From Pelagibacterales bacterium SAG-MED15 (GTDB taxonomy: Bacteria; Pseudomonadota; Alphaproteobacteria; Pelagibacterales; Pelagibacteraceae), in NCBI GenBank assembly GCA_014654065.1, contig JACWDM010000002.1:142759-206758 (forward strand): a stretch of 64,000 bases of DNA. The letters run 5' to 3'. Below the pieces are notes generated by a model, which worked only from the letters and a program-made list of their open reading frames with translations, was not told where the DNA came from and searched no databases. The position numbers and the translations under genes are program-made. Shown here in pieces: positions 1-12,755 of the stretch (its first letter is position 1; the number at the start of each line of letters is the position of its first letter).

Positions 1-1297
1 ATGGAGTGGTACCATGTGTTTGACAGAGCCAGTATGCGGTACTGATTTGGGCTTACTTAAAACGAAGGCTACTGAACAAGATGATGGAACTTTTAAATTA
101 AATGGACAAAAAATATTTATCACATCAGGTGATCACGATCTTACAGAGAATATAATTCATTTAGTTATTGCTAGAGCAGCAGACTCTCCAAGTGGAACAA
201 AAGGTATAAGTCTTTTCTTGGTGCCAAAATTTATAGTGAAAGATGATGGTAGCGTCGGTCCAAGAAATGGAGTTTCGACGGGATCTATTGAAAGTAAGAT
301 GGGAATTAAAGGATCGGCAACTTGTGTATTGAATTTTGACAATGCAGTTGGCTATATGATTGGACCAAAAAATAAAGGATTAAATTCTATGTTTACCATG
401 ATGAACCTTGAAAGAATTGTTGTTGGAATCCAAGGATTAGGTATTTCTGAGATCGCTTATCAAAACTCTGTTAATTATGCAAAGGAGCGTAAACAGGGCA
501 AGGCACACAATGGAAAAAGTCAAAATGGTGGAGCTGACTTGATCATTGAACATGCAGACATCAGAAAGTCACTTTTAAATATGAAATCTATTATTGAGGG
601 AGAAAGAGCTTTATGTTTTTGGCTTTCACAACAGACTGAGGTTAGTCTTTATCATTCAGATGAGAAAGTTAAAAAGGAAGCTTCGGAACTTGTTTCGTTA
701 ATGACACCTGTAGTTAAGTCTATGTTCACTGATTTGGGTATGGAAATAACCAGTGAAGCCATGCAAATTCATGGGGGTTATGGATACACAAAAGACCAAG
801 GTATCGAACAATTATATAGAGACAACAGAATAACTCCAATTTATGAGGGTACAAACTCTGTGCAAGCTATAGATTTAGTTTTTAGAAAATTAGTAAATAA
901 AGAAAGTGATATTATTAATAGATATATTGATAGTCTTAAAAAAGATCTGTCTAGCTCTAACCCACAGTTAAAAAGTTTTAATGAAAAATTAGATAATGGA
1001 ATTAAAATTCTTATAAAATTTACTGATTGGATAAAAAATAAAATGCAAAAATCAAAAGATGACGTAAGTGCTGCATGTAACGATTACTTAAAAGTTCTTG
1101 GATATGTTGCTGTTGCTCACTCCTGGATCAAAGTTTTAGAGGTAAGTTTCGAAAATTATGACACAAACAAAGAATTTTATGAGGATAAAATTAATACTGC
1201 AAAATTTTACTTTGAGAGAGTTCTGCCAAGGATTGAGAGTCATTATATAACAGCAGTAAGCGGTAGTGACTATATTATGAAACACAAGTTTAATTAA
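1..1297 (+). CDS. dmdC: Acyl-CoA dehydrogenase, probable methylthiopropanoyl-CoA dehydrogenase (5' partial)
   Basis: FAD-dependent acyl-CoA dehydrogenase. In the DMSP demethylation pathway DmdC oxidises 3-methylthiopropanoyl-CoA to methylthioacryloyl-CoA. The window opens inside the gene: the frame is already open at base 2 (residues WSGT precede the Met codon at 14), so that Met is internal and the N-terminal domain lies upstream. Visible are the middle-domain stretch CLTEPVCGTDLG, the IHGGYGYTKDQGIEQLYRD region and IYEGTNSVQ, whose Glu (codon at 845) is in the position of the catalytic base of the family. The C-terminal extension after that motif fits the long DmdC-type subfamily of about 590 residues. 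The stop overlaps the dmdB start by one base (TAATG). Substrate is inferred from the dmdB-hydrolase-dmdA neighbours; on its own it could be another long acyl-CoA dehydrogenase. Confidence 0.88.
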   Translation, partial: WSGTMCLTEPVCGTDLGLLKTKATEQDDGTFKLNGQKIFITSGDHDLTENIIHLVIARAADSPSGTKGISLFLVPKFIVKDDGSVGPRNGVSTGSIESKMGIKGSATCVLNFDNAVGYMIGPKNKGLNSMFTMMNLERIVVGIQGLGISEIAYQNSVNYAKERKQGKAHNGKSQNGGADLIIEHADIRKSLLNMKSIIEGERALCFWLSQQTEVSLYHSDEKVKKEASELVSLMTPVVKSMFTDLGMEITSEAMQIHGGYGYTKDQGIEQLYRDNRITPIYEGTNSVQAIDLVFRKLVNKESDIINRYIDSLKKDLSSSNPQLKSFNEKLDNGIKILIKFTDWIKNKMQKSKDDVSAACNDYLKVLGYVAVAHSWIKVLEVSFENYDTNKEFYEDKINTAKFYFERVLPRIESHYITAVSGSDYIMKHKFN

Positions 1298-2925
1298 TGA
1301 ATAAATACGATCAAAATTTAGATAAAAACAACGCTAACTTTGTGCCCCTAACTCCTTTGAGTTTTTTGGAAAGAGCGAAAGATATTTATCCTAATTATGA
1401 AGCACTTATTTATGAGGATAGAAAATATACTTGGTTAGAGATTTATAAGAGATGCATTAGGTTTGCCAGTGCTTTGGAAAAGATTGGTATTGCTGAGGGA
1501 GATACAGTTTCAGTAATGGCTTTTAATACTCCCGAGATATTTGAGGCACATTATTCAGTGCCAATGACAGGAGCAGTCTTAAATACAATTAATTCAAGGT
1601 TAGATGCTAGAACTGTGGCTTATATAATTGACCATAGTGAAGCCAAAGTACTTATTGTTGATAGACAACTTCATTCAGTTATTGAAAAAGCGTTAACACA
1701 AACTAAAACAAAACCAATTATTATAGATATTCAAGATGATCATGCAGACCAGTCTTTGTTAAAAAAAATTGGAGATAAAGAGTATGAAGAATTTTTAAAA
1801 ACTGGAGAAGAAAATTATATTTGGAAAAAACCAAAGGATGAATGGCAGGCAATTTCTCTAAGCTATACATCAGGAACTACAGGAAATCCTAAAGGTGTTG
1901 TGTATCATCATAGAGGAGCATATCTAATGTCTACTGGAAGTGCTGTTGCCTGGAATATGCCAAATAGATTAAATTTTTTAACAATTGTTCCAATGTTTCA
2001 TTGCAATGGATGGTGTTATCCATGGACAGTTCCAATGCTCAATGGAAGAACAATATGTATGAGAGCTATAGATATAAAAAAGATATTTGAGTTAATAGAA
2101 AAGTATGAGGTTACTCACTTTGGTGGAGCACCAATAGTATTAAATATGATAACTGGTGCTGCTGAGTCAGATAGAAAAAAATTAAAGCATAAAGTTTATG
2201 TTCTGACAGCAGGCGCGCCCCCTCCAAGTATAATTTTTAAAAAAATGGAAGCTTTAGGTTTTGAGGTAATGCATGTGTATGGATTGACAGAAACTTATGG
2301 TCATATTTTGCAGTGTGCTTGGAATGAAGAATGGAATTCTTATCAAGATGATAAAAAAAATGAAATTAAAGCAAGACAAGGGGTAAGATATCCAAATACC
2401 GAGGATACTAAGGTTATGGATCCAGAAACGATGAAACCTGTTCCTAGCGATGGAGAAACAATTGGAGAAATTATGATTAGAGGTAATATTGTAATGAAGG
2501 GGTATTTTAAAGATAAAGAGGCAACAGAAAAAGCAATGTCTCATGGATGGTTTCACTCTGGTGATTTAGCTGTTACCCATCCTGATGGGTATATAAAAAT
2601 TAAAGACCGATCTAAAGATATAATAATATCGGGTGGAGAAAATATATCTTCAATTGAGATTGAAAATACTTTAGCAAAACATCCAAGTGTTTCAATAGTA
2701 GCTGTTGTTGCAAAACCTGATGAAAAATGGGGTGAAGTACCATGTGCATTTATTGAAAAAGTAAAAGATAAAGATGCAAGTGAAGAAGAATTAATTAAAT
2801 TTTGTAAAGAGACCTTAGCTGGTTTTAAAGTTCCAAAGAAAATTGAATTTTGTGAATTGCCAAAGACATCAACTGGAAAAATTCAAAAATTTGAATTAAG
2901 AAAAAAAGCTGAGGGGCTAAACTGA
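1297..2925 (+). CDS. dmdB: Acyl-CoA synthetase, probable 3-methylmercaptopropionate-CoA ligase
   Basis: Adenylate-forming ligase of 542 residues, full length for the family. DmdB activates 3-methylmercaptopropionate (the DmdA product) with ATP and CoA. The P-loop-like AMP signature SYTSGTTGNPKG is at residues 189-200; further on are GLTETYG, the hinge region GWFHSGDLA and KDRSKDIIISGGENIS, and the C-terminal catalytic lysine in STGKIQK (Lys528). The ATG overlaps the dmdC stop by one base, indicating translational coupling. Its stop codon TGA lies inside the likely CTG start of the next gene. The medium-chain acyl-CoA synthetase family is broad, so the methylmercaptopropionate assignment rests on the cluster rather than on a specificity motif. 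Confidence 0.88.
   Translation: MNKYDQNLDKNNANFVPLTPLSFLERAKDIYPNYEALIYEDRKYTWLEIYKRCIRFASALEKIGIAEGDTVSVMAFNTPEIFEAHYSVPMTGAVLNTINSRLDARTVAYIIDHSEAKVLIVDRQLHSVIEKALTQTKTKPIIIDIQDDHADQSLLKKIGDKEYEEFLKTGEENYIWKKPKDEWQAISLSYTSGTTGNPKGVVYHHRGAYLMSTGSAVAWNMPNRLNFLTIVPMFHCNGWCYPWTVPMLNGRTICMRAIDIKKIFELIEKYEVTHFGGAPIVLNMITGAAESDRKKLKHKVYVLTAGAPPPSIIFKKMEALGFEVMHVYGLTETYGHILQCAWNEEWNSYQDDKKNEIKARQGVRYPNTEDTKVMDPETMKPVPSDGETIGEIMIRGNIVMKGYFKDKEATEKAMSHGWFHSGDLAVTHPDGYIKIKDRSKDIIISGGENISSIEIENTLAKHPSVSIVAVVAKPDEKWGEVPCAFIEKVKDKDASEEELIKFCKETLAGFKVPKKIEFCELPKTSTGKIQKFELRKKAEGLN
2911..2924 (+). promoter_or_regulatory. Shine-Dalgarno GAGGGG followed by candidate CTG start
   Basis: GAGGGG at 2911-2916 sits five bases before CTG at 2922-2924. 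The CTG opens the hydrolase frame and overlaps the dmdB stop TGA (2923-2925). The nearest conventional start in that frame, GTG at 2955, has no comparable purine-rich site before it. The 11 codons between them encode a plausible first beta strand ([11 protein letters not shown]), which argues for the upstream start. This is a reading of context, not a proof. Confidence 0.5.
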
Positions 2926-3707
2926 ATTTAGACGTAAGCGGGAAAGACGTATTCGTGTCAACAGGAGGTTTTGACTTCGACAAAGCTAAACCATCTATAA
3001 TTTTAATGCATGGTAGTGGTCTAACCCATATTGTTTGGTCATTGCATGAACAATTTTATGCATCACAAGGTTATAATGTATTATCAGTAGATTTACCTGG
3101 GCATGGAAATTCTGAGGGTCCATCACTAAAATCAATTGAGGATATTTCAACTTGGGTAAAAAATTTGATGGGAGCTCTAGATATAAAAAAAATAATTATT
3201 TTAGGCCATTCACAGGGCTGTCTAGTAGGTATCGATTTTGCTTCAAGATATCCAGATTTAATAGATGGATTAGTTTTGGTCTCCGGATCCTATAAAATGC
3301 CAGTAAATCAAGAATTGATCGATTTAGCCGAGGCCGGAGATGATAAAGCAATCCTACTAATGATGAAATGGGGCTACGAAGGATCAAAAGCCTTTATAGG
3401 TGGCAATCCTGTTAAAAAGATAATTAATTCTTCAAGAGAGATAATAGAAATTTTATCTGTAGACTTAAACGCTTGTAATAACTACAAGACTGGAAAAGAA
3501 GCTTTAGAAAAAATTAATTGTCCGACTTTATGTATATTTGGAGACTTAGATAAAATGGTTCCTCTTAAAGTAGGAAATAAAATGTCTGAATTAATAAAGA
3601 ATTCAGAGACCAAAGTTATTAATAACTGCGGCCATATGATAATTTTTGAGAAAGCTTTTGAGATGAGAAATATTGTAAAAGAATTTATATTGAAAATAAA
3701 AAAATGA
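2922..3707 (+). CDS. Alpha/beta hydrolase of the DMSP demethylation cluster, function unknown
   Basis: Alpha/beta-hydrolase-fold protein of about 261 residues if started at CTG 2922, or 250 from GTG 2955. Numbered from 2922, the nucleophile elbow is GHSQG with Ser97, the acid is probably Asp210 in FGDLDKMVP, and the His is His238 in NCGHMI, so the triad looks intact. [10 protein letters not shown] provides the oxyanion-hole HG. No signal peptide, so it should be cytosolic. It lies between dmdB and dmdA and overlaps the dmdA start by four bases (ATGA), so it is very likely co-expressed with the DMSP enzymes. Its substrate is not known to me. A thioesterase or esterase acting on a pathway intermediate is possible; a housekeeping esterase is the alternative. 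Confidence 0.85.
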   Translation: MNLDVSGKDVFVSTGGFDFDKAKPSIILMHGSGLTHIVWSLHEQFYASQGYNVLSVDLPGHGNSEGPSLKSIEDISTWVKNLMGALDIKKIIILGHSQGCLVGIDFASRYPDLIDGLVLVSGSYKMPVNQELIDLAEAGDDKAILLMMKWGYEGSKAFIGGNPVKKIINSSREIIEILSVDLNACNNYKTGKEALEKINCPTLCIFGDLDKMVPLKVGNKMSELIKNSETKVINNCGHMIIFEKAFEMRNIVKEFILKIKK

Positions 3708-4813
3708 AAAACTTTCCAATTGTAAAATCTAGAAGATTAAGAAGTACACCTTACACGGACAGAATAGAGTCTCAAGGTGTGAGTAGTTATACCGTATATA
3801 ACCATATGTTATTACCATCATCATTTAAGTCTATAGAATTTGATTATCATCATTTAAAAGAGTTTGTTCAGGTATGGGATGTAGCGGCCGAAAGACAAGT
3901 TGAGATTACAGGAAAAGACTCTGCAGAGCTAGTTCAGTTAATGACATGCAGGGATTTATCAAAATCTAAAGTTGGAAAATGTTATTATGCACCACTAGTT
4001 GATCATCAAGGTCTTTTAGTTAACGATCCAATTATAAATAAGTTAGCTGAGGATAAATGGTGGCTCTCAATCGCCGACTCAGATGTAATTTTTTTTGCGA
4101 AAGGTATAGCAGCTGGAAAAAAACTTGATGTTGAAATAAATGAGCCTAATGTAAATATTTTAGCAGTTCAAGGACCATTGGCAGATAATTTAATGATAAA
4201 ATTATTTGGTGAAAAAATAAAAGAGTTAAAATTTTTCAATTTTAATTATTTTGATTTTAAAGGGTATAAATATTTTATTGCTAGATCAGGCTGGTCAAAA
4301 CAAGGAGGTTTTGAGGTTTATGTTGATGATGATAAGGCTGGACAGGATCTTTATGATTATCTCTTTGAGGCAGGAGAAGAATTTAATGTTAGACCTGGGT
4401 GTCCAAATTTAATTGAAAGAATTGAGTCAGCATTGTTATCATATGGGAATGATTTTGATAACAGAGACAATCCTTTCGAGGCAAATTTTGGTAAGTTTAT
4501 ACATTTAGATACTGAAGTTAATTTTTTAGGGAAAGAGAAATTAAAAAAAATAAGGGAAGATGGAATTAAAAAAAAGCTAATGGGTGTTAAAATAGATCAT
4601 GATAGCATCGATATGTATTGTGAAAAGACATTATTTGACGATAAAAACGAAGTTGCGGGTTTCGTTAGATCGGCAGCTTATTCTCCTACTTTTAAAAAGG
4701 TTATTGGAATTGCAATGATTAATAAACCTTATTGGGATAGCAAAGATCAATTTAAAATAGAAATTGATGAAAAAATATTTGTAGGAACAATTTGCGATTT
4801 ACCCTTCATTTAG
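3704..4813 (+). CDS. dmdA: DMSP demethylase (tetrahydrofolate-dependent)
   Basis: DmdA transfers a methyl group from dimethylsulfoniopropionate to tetrahydrofolate, giving methylmercaptopropionate and 5-methyl-THF. The protein is 369 residues, of the GcvT/aminomethyltransferase fold. Stretches that read as SAR11 DmdA rather than glycine-cleavage T protein include [11 protein letters not shown] near the N terminus, [62 protein letters not shown] and the C-terminal CDLPFI. Lack of the other glycine-cleavage genes nearby, and the dmdC-dmdB neighbours, support the call. The ATG overlaps the hydrolase stop (ATGA). A related GcvT-like methyltransferase is the only real alternative. Confidence 0.95.
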   Translation: MKNFPIVKSRRLRSTPYTDRIESQGVSSYTVYNHMLLPSSFKSIEFDYHHLKEFVQVWDVAAERQVEITGKDSAELVQLMTCRDLSKSKVGKCYYAPLVDHQGLLVNDPIINKLAEDKWWLSIADSDVIFFAKGIAAGKKLDVEINEPNVNILAVQGPLADNLMIKLFGEKIKELKFFNFNYFDFKGYKYFIARSGWSKQGGFEVYVDDDKAGQDLYDYLFEAGEEFNVRPGCPNLIERIESALLSYGNDFDNRDNPFEANFGKFIHLDTEVNFLGKEKLKKIREDGIKKKLMGVKIDHDSIDMYCEKTLFDDKNEVAGFVRSAAYSPTFKKVIGIAMINKPYWDSKDQFKIEIDEKIFVGTICDLPFI

Positions 4814-4833
4814 TATAAAAATAATACACAGTC

Positions 4834-5829
4834 ATGAATATAGCAATTGTAGGAGCAACAGGAAACGTAGGTCGTAAAATAATTGAAGTTCTGGAACAAA
4901 AACAATTTCCAGTTAAAAATTTATATTTACTTGCATCTAAAAAAAGTTCAGGCACAGAATTAATGTTTAATAAAAAAAAAATTAAAGTTGAAAATTTAGA
5001 GGATTTTGATTTTTCAAAAGCTGAAATTACTTTTTTTTCTGCTGGTAAAAATATTTCAAAAAATTATGCTCCTTTAGCTGCGAAGCACTCGGTTGTAATA
5101 GATAATTCAAGTTTTTTTAGAATGGATCCAGAGGTGCCACTAATTGTTCCGCAAGTAAATAAACAGAATTTATTTAAATTACAAAAGAATATTATAGCAA
5201 ACCCTAACTGTTCAACAGCACAAATGGTGATAGTTTTAAAACCATTACATGATTTATTTGAAATCAAAAGGGTTGTTGTATCTACTTATCAATCTGTATC
5301 TGGAGCAGGCAAAGCACAAGTGGACGAACTTATTGAACAAACCAAGGCTGTTTTAGAAAGAAAAGAATTTTCATTAAAAAATTTTACAAAACAAATTGCA
5401 TTTAATGCAATACCACACATTGATGAATTTTCTGATGATGGCTACACTAAAGAAGAAATTAAAATGATTAACGAAACTAAAAAAATTTTAGATGACAAAA
5501 TAAAGGTTACCGCGACATGCGTTAGGGTCCCTGTACAAGTATCGCATGCAGAATCTTTAAATATAGAATTTAGTAAAAAAGTAACACCATCAGAAGTTAA
5601 AAAAGTATTAGAAGTTGCGGAGGGATGCAAGGTAATAGATGAGACTATTGATGGAGGTTATGCAACACCAATAGACGCTGAAGGAAAAAATGAAACATTT
5701 ATTTCTCGTATCCGAGAAGATAAATCAAATAAAAATTCTATAAATCTTTGGATTGTGTCGGATAATTTGTTAAGGGGTGCTGCATTAAATGCTGTTGAAA
5801 TAGCTGAAACTTATTATAATAAAAATTGA
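4834..5829 (+). CDS. asd: Aspartate-semialdehyde dehydrogenase
   Basis: Asd reduces aspartyl phosphate to aspartate semialdehyde, the branch point to lysine/diaminopimelate, threonine and methionine. At 331 residues it has the usual length. The NADP-binding motif GATGNVGRK is at residues 7-15, the catalytic Cys126 lies in NPNCSTAQM, and RVPVQVSHAESLNIEF carries the active-site His. It begins 20 bases after dmdA and its TGA overlaps the sdhC ATG, so it bridges the DMSP and succinate dehydrogenase genes on one strand. It supplies homoserine for the MetX reaction encoded about 30 kb away. Confidence 0.97.
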   Translation: MNIAIVGATGNVGRKIIEVLEQKQFPVKNLYLLASKKSSGTELMFNKKKIKVENLEDFDFSKAEITFFSAGKNISKNYAPLAAKHSVVIDNSSFFRMDPEVPLIVPQVNKQNLFKLQKNIIANPNCSTAQMVIVLKPLHDLFEIKRVVVSTYQSVSGAGKAQVDELIEQTKAVLERKEFSLKNFTKQIAFNAIPHIDEFSDDGYTKEEIKMINETKKILDDKIKVTATCVRVPVQVSHAESLNIEFSKKVTPSEVKKVLEVAEGCKVIDETIDGGYATPIDAEGKNETFISRIREDKSNKNSINLWIVSDNLLRGAALNAVEIAETYYNKN

Positions 5830-6203
5830 TGAAAAATAATAATCCTATATCACCACATATACAAATTTATAATTGGCACATTTCTTCACTAGTTTCTATT
5901 TCTCATAGAATATCTGGGGTAATTAATTTTCTTTTTTTTATATTTTTAAGTGGGTGGATATTACTTTCAATTTTACTAGGCCAGTCTTATGAAATATTTT
6001 ATACTTTTTATAATACGATCTTTGGAAAATTTTTTTTAATTAGTATTATCTGGTCGTTTTCTTTTCAGATTTTAAGCGAGATAAGACATTTATTTTGGGA
6101 CTTTGGTTATGGTTTCGATCTAAAAATTTCAAATATCTCAGGCTTATTTGTGATCTTTGGATCATTTATTTTAACAATTTTTATTTTTTTAGTTGGAAGG
6201 TAA
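5829..6203 (+). CDS. sdhC: Succinate dehydrogenase cytochrome b556 subunit
   Basis: Membrane anchor subunit of complex II, 124 residues with three hydrophobic segments. The N-terminal PHIQIYNWHISSLVSISHRISG is typical of SdhC; Ser and Arg of SISHRISG belong to the ubiquinone site, and the His in EIRHLFWDFGYG is the expected haem b ligand. I place the start at ATG 5829, which overlaps the asd stop (TGATG), rather than at the TTG one codon upstream. First gene of sdhCDAB. Confidence 0.94.
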   Translation: MKNNNPISPHIQIYNWHISSLVSISHRISGVINFLFFIFLSGWILLSILLGQSYEIFYTFYNTIFGKFFLISIIWSFSFQILSEIRHLFWDFGYGFDLKISNISGLFVIFGSFILTIFIFLVGR

Positions 6204-6211
6204 ATAATTCA

Positions 6212-6541
6212 ATGATCAACGCTACAAAAAAATGGATATTTTTAAAAATAAGCTCAATTATTTTAATACCTCTTATGATGTGGTTTATTATAAATTTTGT
6301 GTCTATTTATGACCAAAGTCAAACAGAAGTTTTAGCTTTTTTTAATAATCAACCAGCTAAATTTTTACTTTCTTTATTCCTAATTACGGCCTTTTTTCAC
6401 TCAGCTCTTACAATTAGTGAGATTTTCGAGGATTATATACATGTAGAAAAAATAAAAATTGTCGCAAACAAATTATTATATTTTCTTGCTATAATTATTC
6501 CTTTAATAACTATAACTGTTTTACTAAAATTTAACTTATGA
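6212..6541 (+). CDS. sdhD: Succinate dehydrogenase hydrophobic membrane anchor subunit
   Basis: Second membrane anchor of complex II, 109 residues with three predicted transmembrane helices. [17 protein letters not shown] matches the SdhD haem and quinone region (His then DY). The frame is open further upstream, inside sdhC, but the ATG at 6212, eight bases after the sdhC stop, gives the normal SdhD N terminus (MINATKKW). Its stop overlaps the sdhA start by four bases (ATGA). Confidence 0.92.
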   Translation: MINATKKWIFLKISSIILIPLMMWFIINFVSIYDQSQTEVLAFFNNQPAKFLLSLFLITAFFHSALTISEIFEDYIHVEKIKIVANKLLYFLAIIIPLITITVLLKFNL

Positions 6542-8313
6542 GTTCATATAAAATTATAGATCACGAATACGATGTTGTAGTCTTAGGAGCGGGTGGATCA
6601 GGTTTAAGAGCTGCAGTTGGTTTAAGCGAAGCTGGATTGAAAACAGCATGTATTTCAAAAGTTTTTCCTACAAGAAGCCATACCTCAGCTGCTCAAGGTG
6701 GTATCTCAGCAGCACTAGGTAATATGGGTGAGGATGATTGGCGTTGGCATATGTATGATACTGTAAAGGGATCAGATTGGCTTGGAGATCAAGATTCTAT
6801 TGAATATTTATGTAAAGAGGCCCCAAGAGCAGTTTTAGAATTAGAGAAGTACGGTGTTCCCTTCAGTAGAACTGAAGATGGAAAAATTTATCAAAGACCC
6901 TTTGGTGGTATGACTAAAAATTATGGGAATGAAACAGTCCAAAGAACATGTGCAGCTGCAGACAGAACGGGCCATGCAATACTTCATACTTTATATGGAC
7001 AAGCGCTAAAACATAATACCGAATTTTTTATTGAGTATTTTGCTTTAGATTTGCTTATGAAAGATGGTGCTTGCAAAGGTTTAATAGCATGGAACTTAAA
7101 TGATGGCACAATTCATAGATTTAGATCTCATACTACAATTATTGCAACGGGTGGTTATGGTAAGGTTTATTATTCTGCAACATCAGCTCATACTTGTACA
7201 GGTGATGGTAATGCTATGGTATTAAGAGCAGGACTACCATTACAAGATATGGAGTTTGTACAATTTCATCCAACAGGCATATATGGTCATGGAACTTTAA
7301 TTTCTGAAGGTGTAAGAGGAGAAGGTGGTTATCTATTGAATTCCAAAGGTGAAAGGTTTATGGAGAGATACGCACCTAAAGCCAAGGATCTTGCATCAAG
7401 AGATGTCGTTAGCAGATCTATTGCAGTAGAAATAAATGAAGGAAGAGGAGTTGGGAAAGAAAAAGATCATGTTCATTTACATTTAAATCATTTAGATCCA
7501 AAAGTAATTGAAGAGAGACTACCCGGAATATCCGAGTCATCAAGATTGTTTGCAAACGTAGATGTAACAAAGGAACCAATCCCAGTTGTTCCAACAGTTC
7601 ATTATAATATGGGTGGTATACCAACTAATTACAAAGCTGAAGTTTTAACAGTAAATGGATCTGAAAAAACAGTTCCAGGACTAATGGCGATAGGAGAAGC
7701 TGCATGTGTATCGGTGCATGGAGCTAACAGATTAGGATCTAACTCGCTAATAGACTTGGTAGTTTTCGGAAGAGCTGCTGCAAAGAGAGCTGCAGAACTA
7801 ATAAAGCCAGGAACGCCACATGAAGATATACCAATGTCTGAAACTGAAAAATGCTTAGAAAGATTTGACAAACTAAGAAATGGTAACGGTGATAATAATA
7901 CCGCAGAATTAAGATTAGCAATGCAGAAAACTATGCAATCTAAATGTGCAGTTTTTAGAACTGAAAAAACTTTAAATGAGGGTGTAGAGGAAATTAGAAA
8001 ACCTTTCGATGGTATGGACTCTATTGCAGTTAAAGATAAATCATTGATATTTAACACAGATTTAGTCGAAACCTTAGAGTTTGATAATTTAATTAGACAA
8101 GCAATTACTACTATGGATTCTGCTTATTATAGAAAAGAAAGTAGAGGTGCTCATGCAAGAGAAGATTATCCCAAAAGAGATGATAATAAATTTATGCAAC
8201 ATACTTTATCTTGGTGTAATGGAAAAGAAACTAAAATTGATTATAGACCAGTTCACAAGTCTACACTAACTACCGATGTTCAATATTTTCCACCTCAGGA
8301 AAGAGTTTATTAA
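6538..8313 (+). CDS. sdhA: Succinate dehydrogenase flavoprotein subunit
   Basis: Oxidises succinate to fumarate and passes electrons through SdhB to ubiquinone. 591 residues, full length. The FAD-binding motif [11 protein letters not shown] is near residue 16, the covalent-FAD histidine is His48 in [10 protein letters not shown], and the active-site region reads [35 protein letters not shown] and [17 protein letters not shown] are further family signatures. It overlaps sdhD by four bases and sdhB by one (TAATG), so all four subunits are translationally linked. Confidence 0.98.
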   Translation: MSSYKIIDHEYDVVVLGAGGSGLRAAVGLSEAGLKTACISKVFPTRSHTSAAQGGISAALGNMGEDDWRWHMYDTVKGSDWLGDQDSIEYLCKEAPRAVLELEKYGVPFSRTEDGKIYQRPFGGMTKNYGNETVQRTCAAADRTGHAILHTLYGQALKHNTEFFIEYFALDLLMKDGACKGLIAWNLNDGTIHRFRSHTTIIATGGYGKVYYSATSAHTCTGDGNAMVLRAGLPLQDMEFVQFHPTGIYGHGTLISEGVRGEGGYLLNSKGERFMERYAPKAKDLASRDVVSRSIAVEINEGRGVGKEKDHVHLHLNHLDPKVIEERLPGISESSRLFANVDVTKEPIPVVPTVHYNMGGIPTNYKAEVLTVNGSEKTVPGLMAIGEAACVSVHGANRLGSNSLIDLVVFGRAAAKRAAELIKPGTPHEDIPMSETEKCLERFDKLRNGNGDNNTAELRLAMQKTMQSKCAVFRTEKTLNEGVEEIRKPFDGMDSIAVKDKSLIFNTDLVETLEFDNLIRQAITTMDSAYYRKESRGAHAREDYPKRDDNKFMQHTLSWCNGKETKIDYRPVHKSTLTTDVQYFPPQERVY

Positions 8314-9089
8314 TGGTTCAAATTAACTTACCAGAAAACTCTAAAGTTCAAAAAGGTAAGTATTATAAAGATAAAACAGGATCTAAAAATATTCGTAAAG
8401 TAAATGTTTATAGATGGGACCCTTCATCAAGTGAAAAGCCTAGAATAGATACTTATGAAGTTGATATGGATAATTGTCCATCAAAAGTTTTAGATGTTTT
8501 AAATAAAATTAAAAATGAGATTGATCCAAGTATAGCTTATAGAAGATCTTGTGCTCATGGAGTATGTGGATCGTGTGCTATGAATATGGATGGTAAAAAT
8601 GGTTTAGCGTGCACAAAGGCACATGCAGAAATAAAAGGTGATATAAACATTTATCCACTTCCACATCTAAAAGTTCTTAAAGATTTAATTGGAGATTTAA
8701 GTACACTCTATAAGCAATATGAGTCGGTTCAACCTTGGTTAAAGACTTCTAAAAAAACAGATAAAGAAAATATACAATCAAAAGAAGATAGATCTAAATT
8801 AGATGGTTTATATGAGTGTATAATGTGTGCATGTTGTTCAACTGCATGCCCAAGTTATTGGTGGAACGGAGATAAGTATCTAGGTCCTGCTGTTTTGTTG
8901 CAAGCATATAGATGGATAATTGATAGCAGAGATGAAGATAGAAAGGAGAGGTTAAGAAAAGTAGCTGACGAGCTAAAATTATATAGATGTCATACTATTA
9001 TGAATTGTACTAATGCATGCCCTAAAGGATTAAATCCAGCAAAAGCAATTGCTGAAATAAAAAAGATGCTAGCTGCATCTAATATTTAA
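8313..9089 (+). CDS. sdhB: Succinate dehydrogenase iron-sulfur subunit
   Basis: Electron-transfer subunit of complex II, 258 residues. Three cysteine clusters are intact: the 2Fe-2S set at Cys80, Cys85, Cys88 and Cys100; the 4Fe-4S set within [11 protein letters not shown] (residues 169-179); and the 3Fe-4S set at Cys226, Cys232 and Cys236. The tryptophans in PSYWWNG belong to the quinone site. Ends the sdhCDAB group; 43 non-coding bases follow before mmsA. Confidence 0.98.
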   Translation: MVQINLPENSKVQKGKYYKDKTGSKNIRKVNVYRWDPSSSEKPRIDTYEVDMDNCPSKVLDVLNKIKNEIDPSIAYRRSCAHGVCGSCAMNMDGKNGLACTKAHAEIKGDINIYPLPHLKVLKDLIGDLSTLYKQYESVQPWLKTSKKTDKENIQSKEDRSKLDGLYECIMCACCSTACPSYWWNGDKYLGPAVLLQAYRWIIDSRDEDRKERLRKVADELKLYRCHTIMNCTNACPKGLNPAKAIAEIKKMLAASNI

Positions 9090-9132
9090 AACAATAGACT
9101 ATTAATAATTTTTAATCTAAAAGATCATATTC

Positions 9133-11593
<2,461 letters not shown>

Positions 11594-11594
<1 letters not shown>

Positions 11595-12754
11595 TGAATA
11601 TACACGAACATCAAGCCAAACAATTGTTAAAAAAATATGGAGCAATTGTCCCAAATGGTGTTTTTGCATTTACAGTTAAAGATCTTTTAGAAAAAGTAAA
11701 ACTATTAGACAGCAAAAAGCTTGTTTTAAAAGCTCAAATCCATGCTGGCGGAAGAGGAAAGGCTGGAGGAATTAAAATAGTAGATAGTATTCATGAATTA
11801 GAGAAAGAGGCAAACAGCTTACTAGGAAAAAAATTGATAACTCATCAAACTGGTCCTTTGGGAAAAGAGGTTAAAAGACTTTATGTTGAAGAACCTTCAA
11901 ACATTGATAAAGAATTTTACTTATCTTGCCTTGTTGATAGAGCAAGCTCAAAAATAGCTTTTATTTCAAGTGACCAGGGCGGTATGGATATTGAAGATGT
12001 CGCAAAAAATAACCCTGATAAGATAGTAACTACTAAAATAGATTTTAGAGAAGATATTTCAGATGAAGATTGTGAAAAAATAATTCAAATATTTAATCTC
12101 AAAACAGATCAAAAATTACTCGCCACAAAAGTAGTTAAGTCAATTTATAAACTTTTTATAGATTTAGATTCAAGCATGGTTGAGATTAATCCATTAATAT
12201 TAACAAAAGAAAGTCAGATCATTTGCTTAGATGCAAAAATAAATTTTGACGATAACGCGTTATTTAAACATCCAGAAATATCTAAACTTAGAGATTTAAA
12301 TGAAGAAGACCCTACTGAGATTGAAGCAAGTAAATTTGACTTATCTTATATAAAATTAGATGGGAGTATTGGATGTATGGTTAATGGAGCAGGTTTAGCG
12401 ATGGCAACCATGGATATTATAAAACTTTATGGAGAGGAGCCTGCTAATTTTTTAGATGTTGGCGGAGGAGCCTCTAAGGAAAAAGTTTCTGAGGCATTGA
12501 AAATAATTTTATTAGATAAGAATGTAAAAGGGATATTAATTAATATTTTTGGAGGTATAATGAAATGTGATGTGCTTGCTCAAGGAGTTGTTGATGCAGC
12601 TAAGCAAATTAATATTAATGTTCCATTAGTTGTTAGATTAGCGGGGACAAATTTTGAAAAAGGAAAGCAGATACTTGATAACTCAGGTTTAAAAATAATT
12701 TCTGCATCAGATTTAACAAGTGCAGCAGAAAAAATTGTTAACGAAATAAAATAA
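11594..12754 (+). CDS. sucC: Succinyl-CoA synthetase (ADP-forming) beta subunit
   Basis: ATP-grasp subunit of succinyl-CoA ligase, 386 residues. [16 protein letters not shown] is the characteristic N terminus; [14 protein letters not shown] is in the nucleotide-binding region and [13 protein letters not shown] plus [10 protein letters not shown] lie in the CoA-ligase C-terminal domain. One-base overlap with mdh and one spacer base before sucD indicate co-translation of mdh-sucC-sucD. Confidence 0.97.
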
Positions 12755-12755
12755 T

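Noticed and set aside
3704..4813. Glycine-cleavage T protein instead of DmdA
   Set aside because: No gcvH or gcvP nearby, DmdA-like segments throughout, and dmdB/dmdC homologues in the same operon.
7629..8057. A 142-codon open frame antisense to sdhA
   Set aside because: It lies wholly inside sdhA, whose motifs continue through the region; the antisense protein has no recognisable domain and is explained as a shadow.
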